A stretch of DNA of 64,000 nucleotides from AWTP1-13 sp041288195 (GTDB taxonomy: Bacteria; Pseudomonadota; Alphaproteobacteria; Rhizobiales; Hyphomicrobiaceae), in contig JBGGME010000045.1 of NCBI GenBank assembly GCA_041288195.1, positions 6,865 through 70,864 on the forward strand, in the 5' to 3' direction. This document shows positions 51,259-59,890 of this stretch, piece after piece (the stretch's first letter is position 1; the number at the start of each line of letters is the position of its first letter). The notes beneath the pieces are model-generated. The model was not told the DNA's origin, searched no databases, and saw nothing but the letters and a program-made list of their open reading frames with translations. A program made the translations under genes and the position numbers.

Positions 51259-51537
51259 ATGTTCTGGTTATCTGCATTGTCGGCGGTTGCCCTGGCTGCC
51301 TCTCTCGCATTTTCCTCTGCGGCGCTGGCGCAGACCGCCGCAGCGCCGCCCTGCTCACAGAGCAACGTCGCCTGCCAATGCTCCTACAAGTGCTGCGGCG
51401 AGGAACGCTGCGACGGCTCGGTCTGCAGCAGCTGCGTGGTCGATTGCGTGCGCCGCCAGCAGCCCAACGACACGCGCTCCGCATCGCTCAAGGCCCGCTG
51501 CGCCAACATCATGACGCGCGGCTTCAAGCGGCCCTAG
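51259..51537 (+). CDS. small secreted cysteine-rich protein
   Basis: Unrecognised 92-residue protein. The N-terminus (MFWLSALSAVALAASLAFSS) is a signal peptide, with likely cleavage after ALAQ near residue 25. The mature part, about 67 residues, has ten cysteines clustered in CSQSNVACQCSYKCCGEERC and CSSCVVDC with one more near the end. This resembles a disulfide-knotted extracellular or periplasmic peptide. It is followed 62 bp later by the membrane patatin gene, which suggests a shared unit. Function is unknown. Confidence 0.75.
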   Translation: MFWLSALSAVALAASLAFSSAALAQTAAAPPCSQSNVACQCSYKCCGEERCDGSVCSSCVVDCVRRQQPNDTRSASLKARCANIMTRGFKRP

Positions 51538-51588
51538 CCGCACATCTGGACGCCGCGGTACGGCGAGGCGGCACACATCGATGGCTCT

Positions 51589-51602
51589 CGGAGGATGGGA
51601 TG
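51589..51602 (+). promoter_or_regulatory. Shine-Dalgarno deciding the patatin start
   Basis: GGAGG at 51590-51594 lies 5 bp upstream of ATG 51600. The open frame extends upstream to 51180, but that part overlaps the cysteine-rich gene in another frame, so this site fixes the start. Confidence 0.7.
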
Positions 51603-53864
51603 AGCGAGGCAGTCGCGACTCGTGAGAGCGGAGGAGTGTTCGCGGGGTTCGCCGGGCTGGCGCGGGCTCTCAGCGCGCTGCGGGCGCCGTTCGCCATGGC
51701 AGGGCTGACGATCCTGGCGCTGTGGCTGCCGCAGCAGGTGCGCGAGGTGTACCGCGTGCTGGCGCAGCCGGTGGCGGCTCAACCGTCGACCCTGCAGTGG
51801 CAGTGGGTGCTGGCGGCGGTGTCGCTGGGCCTGCTGGCGATCGTGCTGTGGCAGGCGAGCCGCGAGATCGCGCACCTGGCCTCCGCGGACCAGAGCCTCG
51901 ATCGGCAGCCGGTCGCAAAGGCGGTGCTGGATTGGGCGCCCCGGCTGTTCGCCACGGCCCCCTTCGTCGGCGTCGCGCTCGGCACCTGGTACAGCTTCCT
52001 CCCCAGCAAGCGCACGGACGACGATGGCGTCCCGGCCGTGCTCCTGCCGATCTTCAAGGATGCCGGCGCACTGCAGGCGGCGCTGGCCACCCAGGCCATG
52101 CTGGCGTGCGCGGCGGCGCTCGCCGTGTTCGTCGTGATCACGCTGTTCGAGCGCATCTTTCTGCGGATCGGGCCGGCGCGGCAGCTGACGGAGACCAAAG
52201 CCCGCAAGCTGTCGCTCATCAACAACTGGTTCCTGTTTCCGCTCGTCGGCGTCGTCTCGATGGTGGCGTTCGCCCTCTATCCCGACATCCTGCCGCAATA
52301 CTTCGGCGTGATCCCGATCTTTGCCCTGTGGGTGACGATCGTCACGGTCCTGGCGTGCGCGGGCACGCGCTTCCACGACGTCTCCGGCATTCCCGTCATC
52401 ACGATTGCCGTGCTGGCCGTGTTCCTGTTCCAGTTCGCCGGCTGGAGCGACAACCACAAGTTCCGCCACAGCGACACCGCGACCGTGAAGCGCCCCGCGC
52501 TCGACGAGGCCTTCGCCGACTGGATCGCCTCCCGCAAGGATGCCGCGGCCTACCAGGGCAAGACCTATCCCATCTACATCGTCGCGGCGCAGGGCGGGGG
52601 CATCTACGCGGCATACCGCACGGCCAAGATCCTCGCGCGCCTGCAGGACCTCTGTCCCAACTTCGCCCAGCACGTGTTCGCCATCAGCTCGGTCTCGGGC
52701 GGGAGCCTGGGCGCTGGGATCTTCTCGGCCCTGGTGCAGAGAAAGCCCGGCAACGTGGAGCCGCAGGCGTGCAAGCAGGCCTACGGGGACGCTCCCGGCC
52801 CGCTCGAAAGCGAGACGCAGAAGCTGCTGTCGGACGACTACCTGTCCCCGCTGGTGTGGTCGGGCCTGTTCCCCGACTTCGTGCAGCGCTTCCTCCCGGT
52901 CCCGATCTACGCCTGGGATCGCGCGGTGACGCTCGAGAAGAGCTTCGAGACCGCATGGAAGACGCACATCGGCGGCGACAACCCGTTCGCGAGATCGTTC
53001 TTTGCCCTGTGCGGACCCGGCTCGACCAAGTGCCCCAGGGAGGACGCCGCGGCCCCGGCGCTGTTCCTCAACACCACGAACGTGGAGACCGGCGCGCAGA
53101 TGGTGCTGAGCCCGACCTGGCTCGGGCAGGCCTACATCCTCGGCACGGGCGTCATCGAGGACTTCCACCGCAAGTCCGCCGTCATCAAGGACATTCCGCT
53201 CAGCACCGCGATCGGCCTGAGCGCGCGCTTCCCGTGGATCCTGCCGGTGGGCTGGTACGAGTTCACCATTCCCCCGCCGCTCGGCACCAACGAGAAGCCG
53301 CAGAACCGCCGTCTGACCTTCGTCGACGGCGGCTACTCGGAGGGCTCCGGCGCCGCCACGGCGGAGAACCTGGCCCAGTACCTCGTCAAGTACGCCGAGT
53401 TCAACCCGCAGGCGATGCGGGGGCTCAAGATCGCCCCCAAGATCATCATGATCGGCGGCAGCTACGAGCCGGTGGACCAGTTCTACCAGACCGAGGCCTA
53501 CAGGCGCTCCTATGACGAGGCCACGGCACCTCTCGAGGCCCTGCTGCGGGCCTGGGGGTCGCGCAGCACGACGGTCGCCATCGAGGCCGGATTGGACAGG
53601 ACTGCGGGGCCCTACACGGCCAGGCTGGTGCAGTTCGACAACGAGTACATACCCCTGCCGCTCGGCTGGCAGATCGGCACGCTGTCGCGCAAATACCTGG
53701 ACCTGTTCACGGGCCGGCCGCAGAACTGCGTGCGCAGGCCGGCCGGCGATGTCGGCGACGACGAGGCCCGCGGCGCGCTCGCCGTCATCAACAGCAACGA
53801 CTGCATGGTGCGGGAGGTGATCGAGGACCTCCAGCCGGGCCCCGCCACGTCCGGCACCCGCTGA
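51600..53864 (+). CDS. membrane-anchored patatin-like phospholipase
   Basis: A 754-residue protein with about seven membrane segments in the N-terminal 280 residues (about 33-50, 68-86, 116-135, 157-185, 205-226, 231-252 and 259-278). A cytoplasmic or periplasmic patatin domain of about 450 residues follows. The oxyanion loop QGGGIYAAY is at about 330. The nucleophile region is SSVSGGSLGAG (about 362), with the first Gly of GxSxG replaced by Ser, and the catalytic Asp is in VDGGYSEGSG (about 577). It should be a lipid acyl hydrolase if active. Conserved cysteines (TKCPRE, DLCPNF, ALCGPG) are unusual. The SD before ATG is strong. Confidence 0.85.
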   Translation: MSEAVATRESGGVFAGFAGLARALSALRAPFAMAGLTILALWLPQQVREVYRVLAQPVAAQPSTLQWQWVLAAVSLGLLAIVLWQASREIAHLASADQSLDRQPVAKAVLDWAPRLFATAPFVGVALGTWYSFLPSKRTDDDGVPAVLLPIFKDAGALQAALATQAMLACAAALAVFVVITLFERIFLRIGPARQLTETKARKLSLINNWFLFPLVGVVSMVAFALYPDILPQYFGVIPIFALWVTIVTVLACAGTRFHDVSGIPVITIAVLAVFLFQFAGWSDNHKFRHSDTATVKRPALDEAFADWIASRKDAAAYQGKTYPIYIVAAQGGGIYAAYRTAKILARLQDLCPNFAQHVFAISSVSGGSLGAGIFSALVQRKPGNVEPQACKQAYGDAPGPLESETQKLLSDDYLSPLVWSGLFPDFVQRFLPVPIYAWDRAVTLEKSFETAWKTHIGGDNPFARSFFALCGPGSTKCPREDAAAPALFLNTTNVETGAQMVLSPTWLGQAYILGTGVIEDFHRKSAVIKDIPLSTAIGLSARFPWILPVGWYEFTIPPPLGTNEKPQNRRLTFVDGGYSEGSGAATAENLAQYLVKYAEFNPQAMRGLKIAPKIIMIGGSYEPVDQFYQTEAYRRSYDEATAPLEALLRAWGSRSTTVAIEAGLDRTAGPYTARLVQFDNEYIPLPLGWQIGTLSRKYLDLFTGRPQNCVRRPAGDVGDDEARGALAVINSNDCMVREVIEDLQPGPATSGTR

Positions 53865-53953
53865 GCGCGCGGTCCAATTGTCGCACGGCGGAGCAACGCC
53901 CCTCCTTGCGCGGAATGCGCATCCTTGCCGCGGGCGTCCAGGACCGCGCTTTC

Positions 53954-53982
53954 TTGACACCCTGGGGACCCGTCCCTAATGT
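53954..53982 (+). promoter_or_regulatory. sigma-70-like promoter of the F0 operon
   Basis: TTGACA (53954-53959) and TAATGT (53977-53982) are separated by 17 bp, about 72 bp upstream of atpI. A GC-rich palindrome GGGCCCCCCGGGGGG (53999-54013) lies in the predicted leader and could form a hairpin. Confidence 0.65.
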
Positions 53983-54054
53983 GCGGCCGCGTTCGATGGG
54001 CCCCCCGGGGGGAGTCGGGTCTTGGAGCCGCCTCCCACCGAGGACGTGAGTCGT

Positions 54055-54465
54055 ATGCCCGATCCAGCCAAAGACCGAAGCTCTGGCCCCGGCCAGATGA
54101 GCCCTGAGGAGTTGGCTGCGTTCGAGCACCGGGTCTCCGACCTCGGTGAGCGCCTGGACAAGGTCAAGGCGCAGCAGAAGGCAGACGCGCAAGCCGATCT
54201 CGATGCCGAGACGCGCGGGCGCGGCATGGCCTACGGCATGCGCATGTCGGCCGAGCTCGTCGGCGCGGTGATCGTCGGTGGTTTCATCGGCATCGGATTG
54301 GACTGGTTGTTGGGCACGAAGCCCTGGCTGTTTCTGCTGTTCTTCGTGCTGGGATTTGCCGCCGGCGTGCTCAACGTGGTGAGAGCCTACGAGCGCATGC
54401 AGGCCGAGATCAGGGCCCGGACCGGCGGCAGGCTGGGGCCGACAGTGCGGGACGACGAGGACTGA
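54055..54465 (+). CDS. atpI: AtpI-type ATP synthase accessory protein
   Basis: Small membrane protein that helps assemble the F0 c-ring in related bacteria. From ATG 54055 it has 136 residues. A charged, helical N-terminus (MPDPAKDRSSGPGQMSPEEL) is followed by two membrane helices at about 65-87 (LVGAVIVGGFIGIGLDWLLG) and 89-109, with a short RAYERMQAEIR tail. An in-frame TTG at 54022 is less likely. It is the first gene of the F0 operon, 10 bp before atpB. Confidence 0.92.
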   Translation: MPDPAKDRSSGPGQMSPEELAAFEHRVSDLGERLDKVKAQQKADAQADLDAETRGRGMAYGMRMSAELVGAVIVGGFIGIGLDWLLGTKPWLFLLFFVLGFAAGVLNVVRAYERMQAEIRARTGGRLGPTVRDDED

Positions 54466-54475
54466 GGGGGAGGAC

Positions 54476-55255
54476 GTGGCAGCAGCGCAGGGGGGCAACC
54501 AAGGTACCGGCATGCCCGATCCCATCCACCAGTTCGAGATCCATCCGCTCATCCCCATCAAGGCCTTCGGCTGGGATATCTCCTTCACCAACTCTTCGCT
54601 GTTCATGCTGCTGGCGGTGGTGCTGACGGCCATCTTCTTCCTCACCTCCATGCGCGCCCGCTCGCTGGTGCCGACCCGCATGCAGTCGATGGCGGAGGTC
54701 AGCTACGAGTTCGTGGCCGGCATGCTGCGCGAGAGCACGGGCGAGGCCGGGATGAAGTATTTCCCGCTCGTCTTCACGCTCTTCATCTTCATCTTCGTCT
54801 GCAACATGCTGGGCATGATCCCCGGCTTCTTCACGGTGACGAGCCACATCGTCGTCACCGCCGCGCTTGCCGGCCTCGTGTTCCTCACGGTGCTGGCCGT
54901 CGGCTTCGCCAAGAACGGCGTCAAGTTCCTCAAGCTGTTCGTGCCCGAGGGCGTGCCGATCTACGTGCTGCCGCTGGTGACGCTGATCGAGATCATCTCG
55001 TTCCTGTCGCGCCCGATCAGCCACTCGGTGCGGCTGTTTGCCAACATGCTCGCCGGCCACATCACGCTCAAGGTGTTCGGCGGATTCGTCGTCATGCTGC
55101 TGGGCGCCGGCAGTTTCGCGGCCCTGTCGCCGCTGCCGCTGCTGATGGCGGTGGCGCTGACCGCGCTGGAGGTGCTGGTGGCGTTCCTGCAGGCCTACGT
55201 CTTCACCATGCTGACCTGCATGTACCTCAACGACGCGCTGCATCCGGGACACTAG
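54476..55255 (+). CDS. atpB: ATP synthase F0 subunit a
   Basis: Proton-channel stator of the membrane sector, 259 residues from GTG 54476, preceded by GGGGGAGGAC. Five or six membrane helices are visible. The essential arginine of the a/c interface is in ISHSVRLFANMLAGH (residue about 185). The opening MPDPIHQFEIHPLIPIK and the closing TMLTCMYLNDALHPGH are typical of alphaproteobacterial AtpB. Confidence 0.97.
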   Translation: MAAAQGGNQGTGMPDPIHQFEIHPLIPIKAFGWDISFTNSSLFMLLAVVLTAIFFLTSMRARSLVPTRMQSMAEVSYEFVAGMLRESTGEAGMKYFPLVFTLFIFIFVCNMLGMIPGFFTVTSHIVVTAALAGLVFLTVLAVGFAKNGVKFLKLFVPEGVPIYVLPLVTLIEIISFLSRPISHSVRLFANMLAGHITLKVFGGFVVMLLGAGSFAALSPLPLLMAVALTALEVLVAFLQAYVFTMLTCMYLNDALHPGH

Positions 55256-55308
55256 ATCAAGACGCTTCACCGCTTACCCGCTCAACCCACGAAAGGGAGT
55301 AGACATCC

Positions 55309-55533
55309 ATGGATCCCGCCTCCGCGAAGCTCATCGGCGCCGGCCTTGCCGCCATCGGCACGGGAGCTGCCGCCATCGGCGTCGGCAACCTGTTCGGCCA
55401 GTTCCTGCAGGGCGCGCTGCGCAACCCCTCCGCTGCCGACGGCCAGTTCGGACGCCTGATCTTCGGCTTCGCCGTGACCGAGGCGCTCGGCATCTTCGCG
55501 CTGCTGATCGCCTTCCTGCTGCTGTTCACCTGA
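55309..55533 (+). CDS. atpE: ATP synthase F0 subunit c
   Basis: Proteolipid forming the rotating c-ring. The 74-residue protein has two membrane helices, the glycine-rich GAGLAAIGTGAAAIGVG helix (about residues 11-27), and the polar loop LRNPSA. The ion-carrying glutamate is in FAVTEALGIFALLIAF (residue about 58). No Na+-type ligand set is seen, so proton coupling is expected. GAAAGGGAG precedes the ATG. Confidence 0.97.
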   Translation: MDPASAKLIGAGLAAIGTGAAAIGVGNLFGQFLQGALRNPSAADGQFGRLIFGFAVTEALGIFALLIAFLLLFT

Positions 55534-55564
55534 TCGCGGGAGACCGCAAAGCGGGATTGACCCC

Positions 55565-56104
55565 ATGGCGCAGAAAGCGGGCACCTCCGTCCCGGAGAGC
55601 GGAGCACACGCCAAGGTGTTTCCGCCGCTCGATCCGAACACCTTCGCGCCGCAGCTCGTGTGGCTGGCGCTGACCTTCGGCCTGCTCTACCTGATCCTCA
55701 AACGGGTGGCGCTGCCGCGGGTCGGCGAGGTCATCGAGGAGCGTGCCGACCGGGTCAAGCGCGACCTGGCGCAGGCCGAGAAGCTCAAGACCGACACCGC
55801 GGCCGCGCTTGCCGAGTACGAGCAGGCGCTCGCCGAGGCGCGCACCAAGTCCAATGCCCTCGCCAAGGCTGCGCGCGACAAGCTCACCGCCGAGATCGAC
55901 GGAGAGCGCGCCAAGGTGGAGGCACTGATCGCGGCCAAGCTCACCGAGGCCGAACGGCGCATAGCCGACACCAAGACGCGGGCGCTCGCCAACGTCAGCG
56001 ACATCGCCGGCGAGGTGGCCGGCGCCATCGTGGCACGGCTGACCGGCAAGGAAGCCACCAAGGACGAGGTCGCCAAGGCCTTGGCCCGGCGCGCGGCGGA
56101 GTAG
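55565..56104 (+). CDS. atpF': ATP synthase F0 subunit b'
   Basis: Peripheral-stalk subunit of the b' type found in alphaproteobacteria and phototrophs, 179 residues. An N-terminal soluble tail precedes one membrane helix (LVWLALTFGLLYLILKRVAL, about 36-55). A long charged coiled coil follows. It lies 31 bp after atpE and 12 bp before the b subunit, and it dimerises with b. Confidence 0.93.
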   Translation: MAQKAGTSVPESGAHAKVFPPLDPNTFAPQLVWLALTFGLLYLILKRVALPRVGEVIEERADRVKRDLAQAEKLKTDTAAALAEYEQALAEARTKSNALAKAARDKLTAEIDGERAKVEALIAAKLTEAERRIADTKTRALANVSDIAGEVAGAIVARLTGKEATKDEVAKALARRAAE

Positions 56105-56116
56105 GAGCGTCCCATC

Positions 56117-56602
56117 ATGATGGCAATGGCGGAATTCTGGGTCGCGGTCGCCTTCTTCGTGTTCCTGGTGATCCTCGTCTACTACAAGGTGCCCGGCATG
56201 ATCGCCAAGGCGCTCGACGAGCGCGCCGATGCGATCAGGCGGGAGCTCGACGAGGCCCGGCGCCTGCGCGAGGAGGCGCAGAAGCTGCTCGCCGACTACC
56301 AGGCCAAGCACCGCAACGTCGGCGCGGAAGCCGATGCCATCGTCGACCTCGCCCGCCGCGAGGCCGAGGCCCTGGCGCACGAGACGCGGGCCTCGCTCAA
56401 GGACACGCTCGAGCGCCGTACCAAGCTGGCCGAGGAGAAGATCGCCCGGGCCGAGGCGCAGGCGCTCGACGAGGTGCGTGCCTCCGCCATCGACGCGGCG
56501 GTGGCGGCGGCGGAGAGGCTCCTGCGCGAGAAGGCGTCGGGCGCCGCCGGCGCCCAGCTCGTCGACCAGAGCATCCGCGACCTCAAGGGCCGCATGAACT
56601 GA
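56117..56602 (+). CDS. atpF: ATP synthase F0 subunit b
   Basis: Peripheral-stalk b subunit, 161 residues. A short N-terminus leads to one membrane helix (AEFWVAVAFFVFLVILVYYKVPGMI, about 5-29). The coiled coil DERADAIRRELDEARRLREEAQKLL follows. It is the last gene of the F0 operon. Two more methionines at the start (MMAM) leave the exact start open. A GGCCC/GGGGGGCC-rich stretch follows. Confidence 0.95.
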   Translation: MMAMAEFWVAVAFFVFLVILVYYKVPGMIAKALDERADAIRRELDEARRLREEAQKLLADYQAKHRNVGAEADAIVDLARREAEALAHETRASLKDTLERRTKLAEEKIARAEAQALDEVRASAIDAAVAAAERLLREKASGAAGAQLVDQSIRDLKGRMN

Positions 56603-56675
56603 CGGCGGGCCCGGGGGGCCTGTCTCCTGGAGGGCCAACCGCATTCGGCTGCGCCCGCGGCCGCCCCTCGCAGCC

Positions 56676-57932
56676 CTAAGTAGCCAAGCGATGGCGCGCG
56701 GCTCGCTGGGCGCCTTCGTACCATCTCGACATCAGCTCGATCGCCAGCCACGTCGCGATCGCGCAGCCCAGCAAGGCGTAGAGCGCGATCTGCCATCCGA
56801 CGCGGTCGACGACCAGGGCGAATATCGCCGGCGCGAAGGCGTTGACGAGCAGCACCGGCGTCGCGATCAGCCCCAGCACGGTGCCGTAGCCCTGGGCGCC
56901 GAACAGCGCCAACGGGACGGCGCCGCGAACGATCGTGACGACCCCCTGCGAGGCCCCCAGCAGCAGCGTGAAAGCGATGAGCTGCCAAAGGTCGCCCCGC
57001 GCCAGCAGCAGCAGCACCAGCGCTGCCGGCAACACGCCTATGGCGATGCGCGCGATGGTCATTGCCTTGAGGTTGCGGCCGAAGAATATCTCGACGAGCC
57101 GGCCGGCGAACTGGCCATGGCCCTTGAGCGAGGCAACCCACACCGCCGCAGCAGCAGCCAGACCCGCCGCCTCGAGCAGCGGCACGAGCTGCAGCGACAC
57201 GACGCCGAAGACGAAGCCGTTGAGCGACATGATGAGCGCAAAAAGAACCATGCCGACGATGCGCATGCGGCCCTCGAGCACGGGGCCATCCGGCGAGGTC
57301 TGGGTAGGCTTGGGGGCGGCCGTCTCCGTCGTCGACTCGCGCCACGAGAGACCGAGCCAGTTGAGCGGCAGGCAGATTGCAAGGTTGATGCCCGCGAAGA
57401 TCATCAGCGTGCCGCGCCAGCCATAGGCGTCGTTCAGATAGTGGCCGATCACCCAGAAGACCGTGGAGGCGTAGGCGCCATAGAGCGTGAGGTATGAGAT
57501 GGCCGCGCGGCCGCGCGTCGGCGTCACCTGCACCAGGGCGGCAAACGCCGCGTCGTAGAGGCAGCAACGCATGCCCACGCCGATCACCGCCCACACCGCC
57601 AGCCAGCTCGCCTGATCGCGAACCTGCGACAGCGCAAGCAGCCCGGCCGAGACAATGACCGTGCCGACCGACATCACCGCGCGGGCGCCGGCCCGATCAA
57701 TGAGCCGGCCAACCCATGTCGAGATGAAGCCCATCGTCAGGAGCGCGACCGTGAAGCCGAGAAACACCGTGCTGGAGCTCCAGCCGGTCTCGGCGACGAT
57801 CGGCTTTGCCAGGACGCCCAGGCAGTAGTAGCTGGTGCCCCAAGCCGTGATCTGGGTAATGCCAAGCGCGTTGACCGCGATCACCATGGGGTCGGCCCGC
57901 CAGCGGCGCCCCAACCCAACATCCCCCTGCAT
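56676..57932 (-). CDS. MFS transporter
   Basis: Twelve-helix major-facilitator transporter of 418 residues. The N-terminal half has LGITQITAWGTSYYCLGVLAKPIV and GWSSSTVFLGFTVALLTMGF, with WVGRLIDRAGAR as the loop 2-3 motif. The middle loop is Thr/Pro-rich. The substrate is not visible. It is divergent from the ArsR gene (52-bp gap, with an operator-like site), so it is probably under the same repressor; export of a metal/metalloid or of an organic conjugate is possible. Confidence 0.9.
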   Translation of the reverse strand: MQGDVGLGRRWRADPMVIAVNALGITQITAWGTSYYCLGVLAKPIVAETGWSSSTVFLGFTVALLTMGFISTWVGRLIDRAGARAVMSVGTVIVSAGLLALSQVRDQASWLAVWAVIGVGMRCCLYDAAFAALVQVTPTRGRAAISYLTLYGAYASTVFWVIGHYLNDAYGWRGTLMIFAGINLAICLPLNWLGLSWRESTTETAAPKPTQTSPDGPVLEGRMRIVGMVLFALIMSLNGFVFGVVSLQLVPLLEAAGLAAAAAVWVASLKGHGQFAGRLVEIFFGRNLKAMTIARIAIGVLPAALVLLLLARGDLWQLIAFTLLLGASQGVVTIVRGAVPLALFGAQGYGTVLGLIATPVLLVNAFAPAIFALVVDRVGWQIALYALLGCAIATWLAIELMSRWYEGAQRAARHRLAT

Positions 57933-57950
57933 GCTTGCCGGCCTCCGATC

Positions 57951-57978
57951 TTGACATCTAATGTTCTAGTGGTATGGA
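57951..57978 (+). promoter_or_regulatory. promoter of the arsR-like gene
   Basis: TTGACA (57951-57956) and TATGGA (57973-57978) are spaced by 16 bp. The expected start point falls on or next to the ATG at 57985. No Shine-Dalgarno precedes that ATG, so the transcript may be leaderless. The operator-like site at 57954-57977 overlaps it. Confidence 0.55.
57954..57977. promoter_or_regulatory. putative ArsR operator 1
   Basis: ACATCTAATGTTCTAGTGGTATGG matches 58333-58356 at 17 of 24 positions, with the shared pattern ACATCTA, then T, then CTAG, GG, AT, G. It covers the arsR promoter and lies in the divergent gap with the MFS gene. Confidence 0.6.
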
Positions 57979-57984
57979 TATTAC

Positions 57985-58317
57985 ATGATTGGACGCAAGC
58001 AGCAACGGGAACAAGCAGCCGCCGACGCCCTGGCGGCGCTGGGCAACCGCACCCGTCTGCGCATTTTCAAGCTCCTCGTCCGCGCTGGTCGCGAGGGGGT
58101 GAACATCGGCACCCTACAACGCATGCTCGGCATTCCCGCAACAACTCTTGGCCACCATCTGGGCACGCTTGCGAAGGCGGGTCTGGTCGACCAAGAGCGT
58201 CGCAGCCGCGAGGTGATCTGCACCGCCAACTACAAGGCCGTGAACGAAATCCTGGACTACGTCCGCGAGGAATGCTGCGCCGGCCTCGAAACTGGCGAAG
58301 ACACCGAGGCGGCGTGA
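57985..58317 (+). CDS. ArsR-family winged-helix repressor
   Basis: Small metal- or metalloid-sensing repressor, 110 residues. The winged helix is at about 15-85: ALAALGNRTRLRIFKLLVRAG, then the recognition helix region IPATTLGHHLGTLAKAGLVDQE. A Cys pair in REECCAGLE near the C-terminus is a candidate metal site. It precedes the CSCG permease by 43 bp, with a second operator-like site in between. It probably represses itself, the permease and perhaps the divergent MFS gene. Confidence 0.93.
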   Translation: MIGRKQQREQAAADALAALGNRTRLRIFKLLVRAGREGVNIGTLQRMLGIPATTLGHHLGTLAKAGLVDQERRSREVICTANYKAVNEILDYVREECCAGLETGEDTEAA

Positions 58318-58332
58318 TTTTTTTGGCTCAAA

Positions 58333-58356
58333 ACATCTAGTAACCTAGAGGAATAG
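58333..58356. promoter_or_regulatory. putative ArsR operator 2
   Basis: ACATCTAGTAACCTAGAGGAATAG, immediately upstream of the permease ATG at 58361, is a close copy of operator 1 in the same orientation. It also contains AGAGGA, so repressor binding could overlap the ribosome-binding site region. Confidence 0.6.
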
Positions 58357-58360
58357 ATAC

Positions 58361-59401
58361 ATGTCGATCCAGACGATCTTGGCAGAAGCCCGCGAGTGGC
58401 GCTCTCTTCGGCTCGACCCGGCCTGGGTTGCGGTGGCGGCCATCTTCGCTGCCCTTGCCGCAACCGTGCCGCAGCAAGCAGCGCTCTCGGCGGTGTTCAC
58501 GGCCAAGGCGGTCTGGAGCGTCCTGCCCTTCTTTGCTTTGTCGATCGGCCTTGCGGCCTATGCAAAGGCAACGGGTGCCGAGAACCTCATCGCCAAGGCG
58601 TTCTCGGGTAGGGCGGAGCTGATGGTCCTGTTTGCGAGCCTGATGGGTGCGCTATCGCCCTTCTGCTCGTGCGGCGTCATTCCCATCATCGCAGCGCTGC
58701 TTGCATCTGGTGTCCCACTCGCCCCAGTGATGGCCTTCTGGCTGGCGTCCCCGCTCATGGACCCGTCCATGTTCGCCATCACCGCCGGGGTGCTCGGCTT
58801 TCAGTTTGCGGTCGCCAAGACCATTGCGGCGGTTGCCATCGGGCTGCTGGGCGGCTTCGGCGTGCTGGCGATACAGCGCTTCGGAATCCTGGTCGGTCCA
58901 TCGCTGCGTGACGGCATCGGCAATGGCGGCTGCGCGGGGTCGAAGATTCGCAATCCCAAGGCGGTCGCCTGGCGCTATTGGCAGGAACCCGCCCGACGAG
59001 AGGCCTTCTGGACCAGCGCGCGGCAGAACGCGCTCTTTCTCGGGAAGTGGCTCGTTCTCGCCTTCGTGCTCGAAAGCCTGATGGTTGCCTATGTGCCCAG
59101 GGATCTGGTGGCGAGCGTCGCCGGCGATGGCGGCTTCCTGTCGATCTTGGGCGCCACGCTCGTCGGCATTCCGAGCTACCTCAACGGCAACGCCGCTCTG
59201 CCCCTCGTCGCGGGGTTGATGGCCAAAGGCATGGCTCCCGGGGCCGCCATGGCGTTCCTCGTCGGCGGCGGGGTGACGTCCATCCCTGCGGCGCTCGCGG
59301 TGTGGGGCGTGGCGCGGCGGGCCGTGTTTGCAGCCTATCTCGGATTTGCAACGCTGGGCGCCATACTCTCAGGGCTCCTGTTCCAGATCGCAGTCGGCTG
59401 A
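58361..59401 (+). CDS. permease of the CSCG type (ArsP/SO_0444-like)
   Basis: Inner-membrane permease of 346 residues with about eight helices. The family signature FCSCGVIPIIAALLASGVPLAP (residues about 104-125) carries the paired cysteines, and PLMDPSMFAITAGVLG follows. Relatives export metals or organoarsenicals. The arsR-like gene and flanking operator copies imply induction by a toxic metal or metalloid. The true substrate is not known. Confidence 0.9.
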   Translation: MSIQTILAEAREWRSLRLDPAWVAVAAIFAALAATVPQQAALSAVFTAKAVWSVLPFFALSIGLAAYAKATGAENLIAKAFSGRAELMVLFASLMGALSPFCSCGVIPIIAALLASGVPLAPVMAFWLASPLMDPSMFAITAGVLGFQFAVAKTIAAVAIGLLGGFGVLAIQRFGILVGPSLRDGIGNGGCAGSKIRNPKAVAWRYWQEPARREAFWTSARQNALFLGKWLVLAFVLESLMVAYVPRDLVASVAGDGGFLSILGATLVGIPSYLNGNAALPLVAGLMAKGMAPGAAMAFLVGGGVTSIPAALAVWGVARRAVFAAYLGFATLGAILSGLLFQIAVG

Positions 59402-59474
59402 CTCGGTTGACCGCGATGGCGGGTTGCATCCGCGGCGGCGCTGAGACGCCGCGGGCGCGGCCGACCTCGAGACC

Positions 59475-59849
59475 TCACGCGTACCAGTGGGTCTCGAGCA
59501 GCAGGCAGCCGGTCTCCGACTTGAAGGGGCCGTGGACGACGCCGGGCGGGCGCACCGCGTGGGTGTAGGCGCGGAACACCTCGCCGCCATTACCCTGCGC
59601 ATCGTTGCCGACGATCATGTCGCCCGACACGACGAACACCTCCTCCCAGTAGTCGTGCACGACCGGCGTGGTGGAGAAGGTGCCGGGATCGAGCCGGAAC
59701 AGCCGTGTGCGGTTGCCGCGCTTGGCCGTCTCGTCGAGGGCGCCGGAGAGGATCTTCTGCTTGAAGCCCGGCGGGTAGCCAGGCGGCGTGTGCCACCCCT
59801 CACCCATGTCGACGGCATAGAACTCGCGGTGGCCCTTGTCGAAGGTCAT
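59475..59849 (-). CDS. cupin-domain protein
   Basis: A 124-residue single cupin. The start at 59849 is MTFDKGHREFYAVDMG. The beta-barrel motifs VHDYWEEVFVVSGDMIVG (metal-binding His and Glu) and PPGVVHGPF (second His) are both intact. Small enzymes of this type include isomerases and dioxygenases. It lies 41 bp downstream of the aminotransferase on the same strand and may act on its product. Confidence 0.87.
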   Translation of the reverse strand: MTFDKGHREFYAVDMGEGWHTPPGYPPGFKQKILSGALDETAKRGNRTRLFRLDPGTFSTTPVVHDYWEEVFVVSGDMIVGNDAQGNGGEVFRAYTHAVRPPGVVHGPFKSETGCLLLETHWYA

Positions 59850-59890
59850 TGCTCGCTCCGCTCCCATTGCACTGAGGAGGCGCTGTTCGC

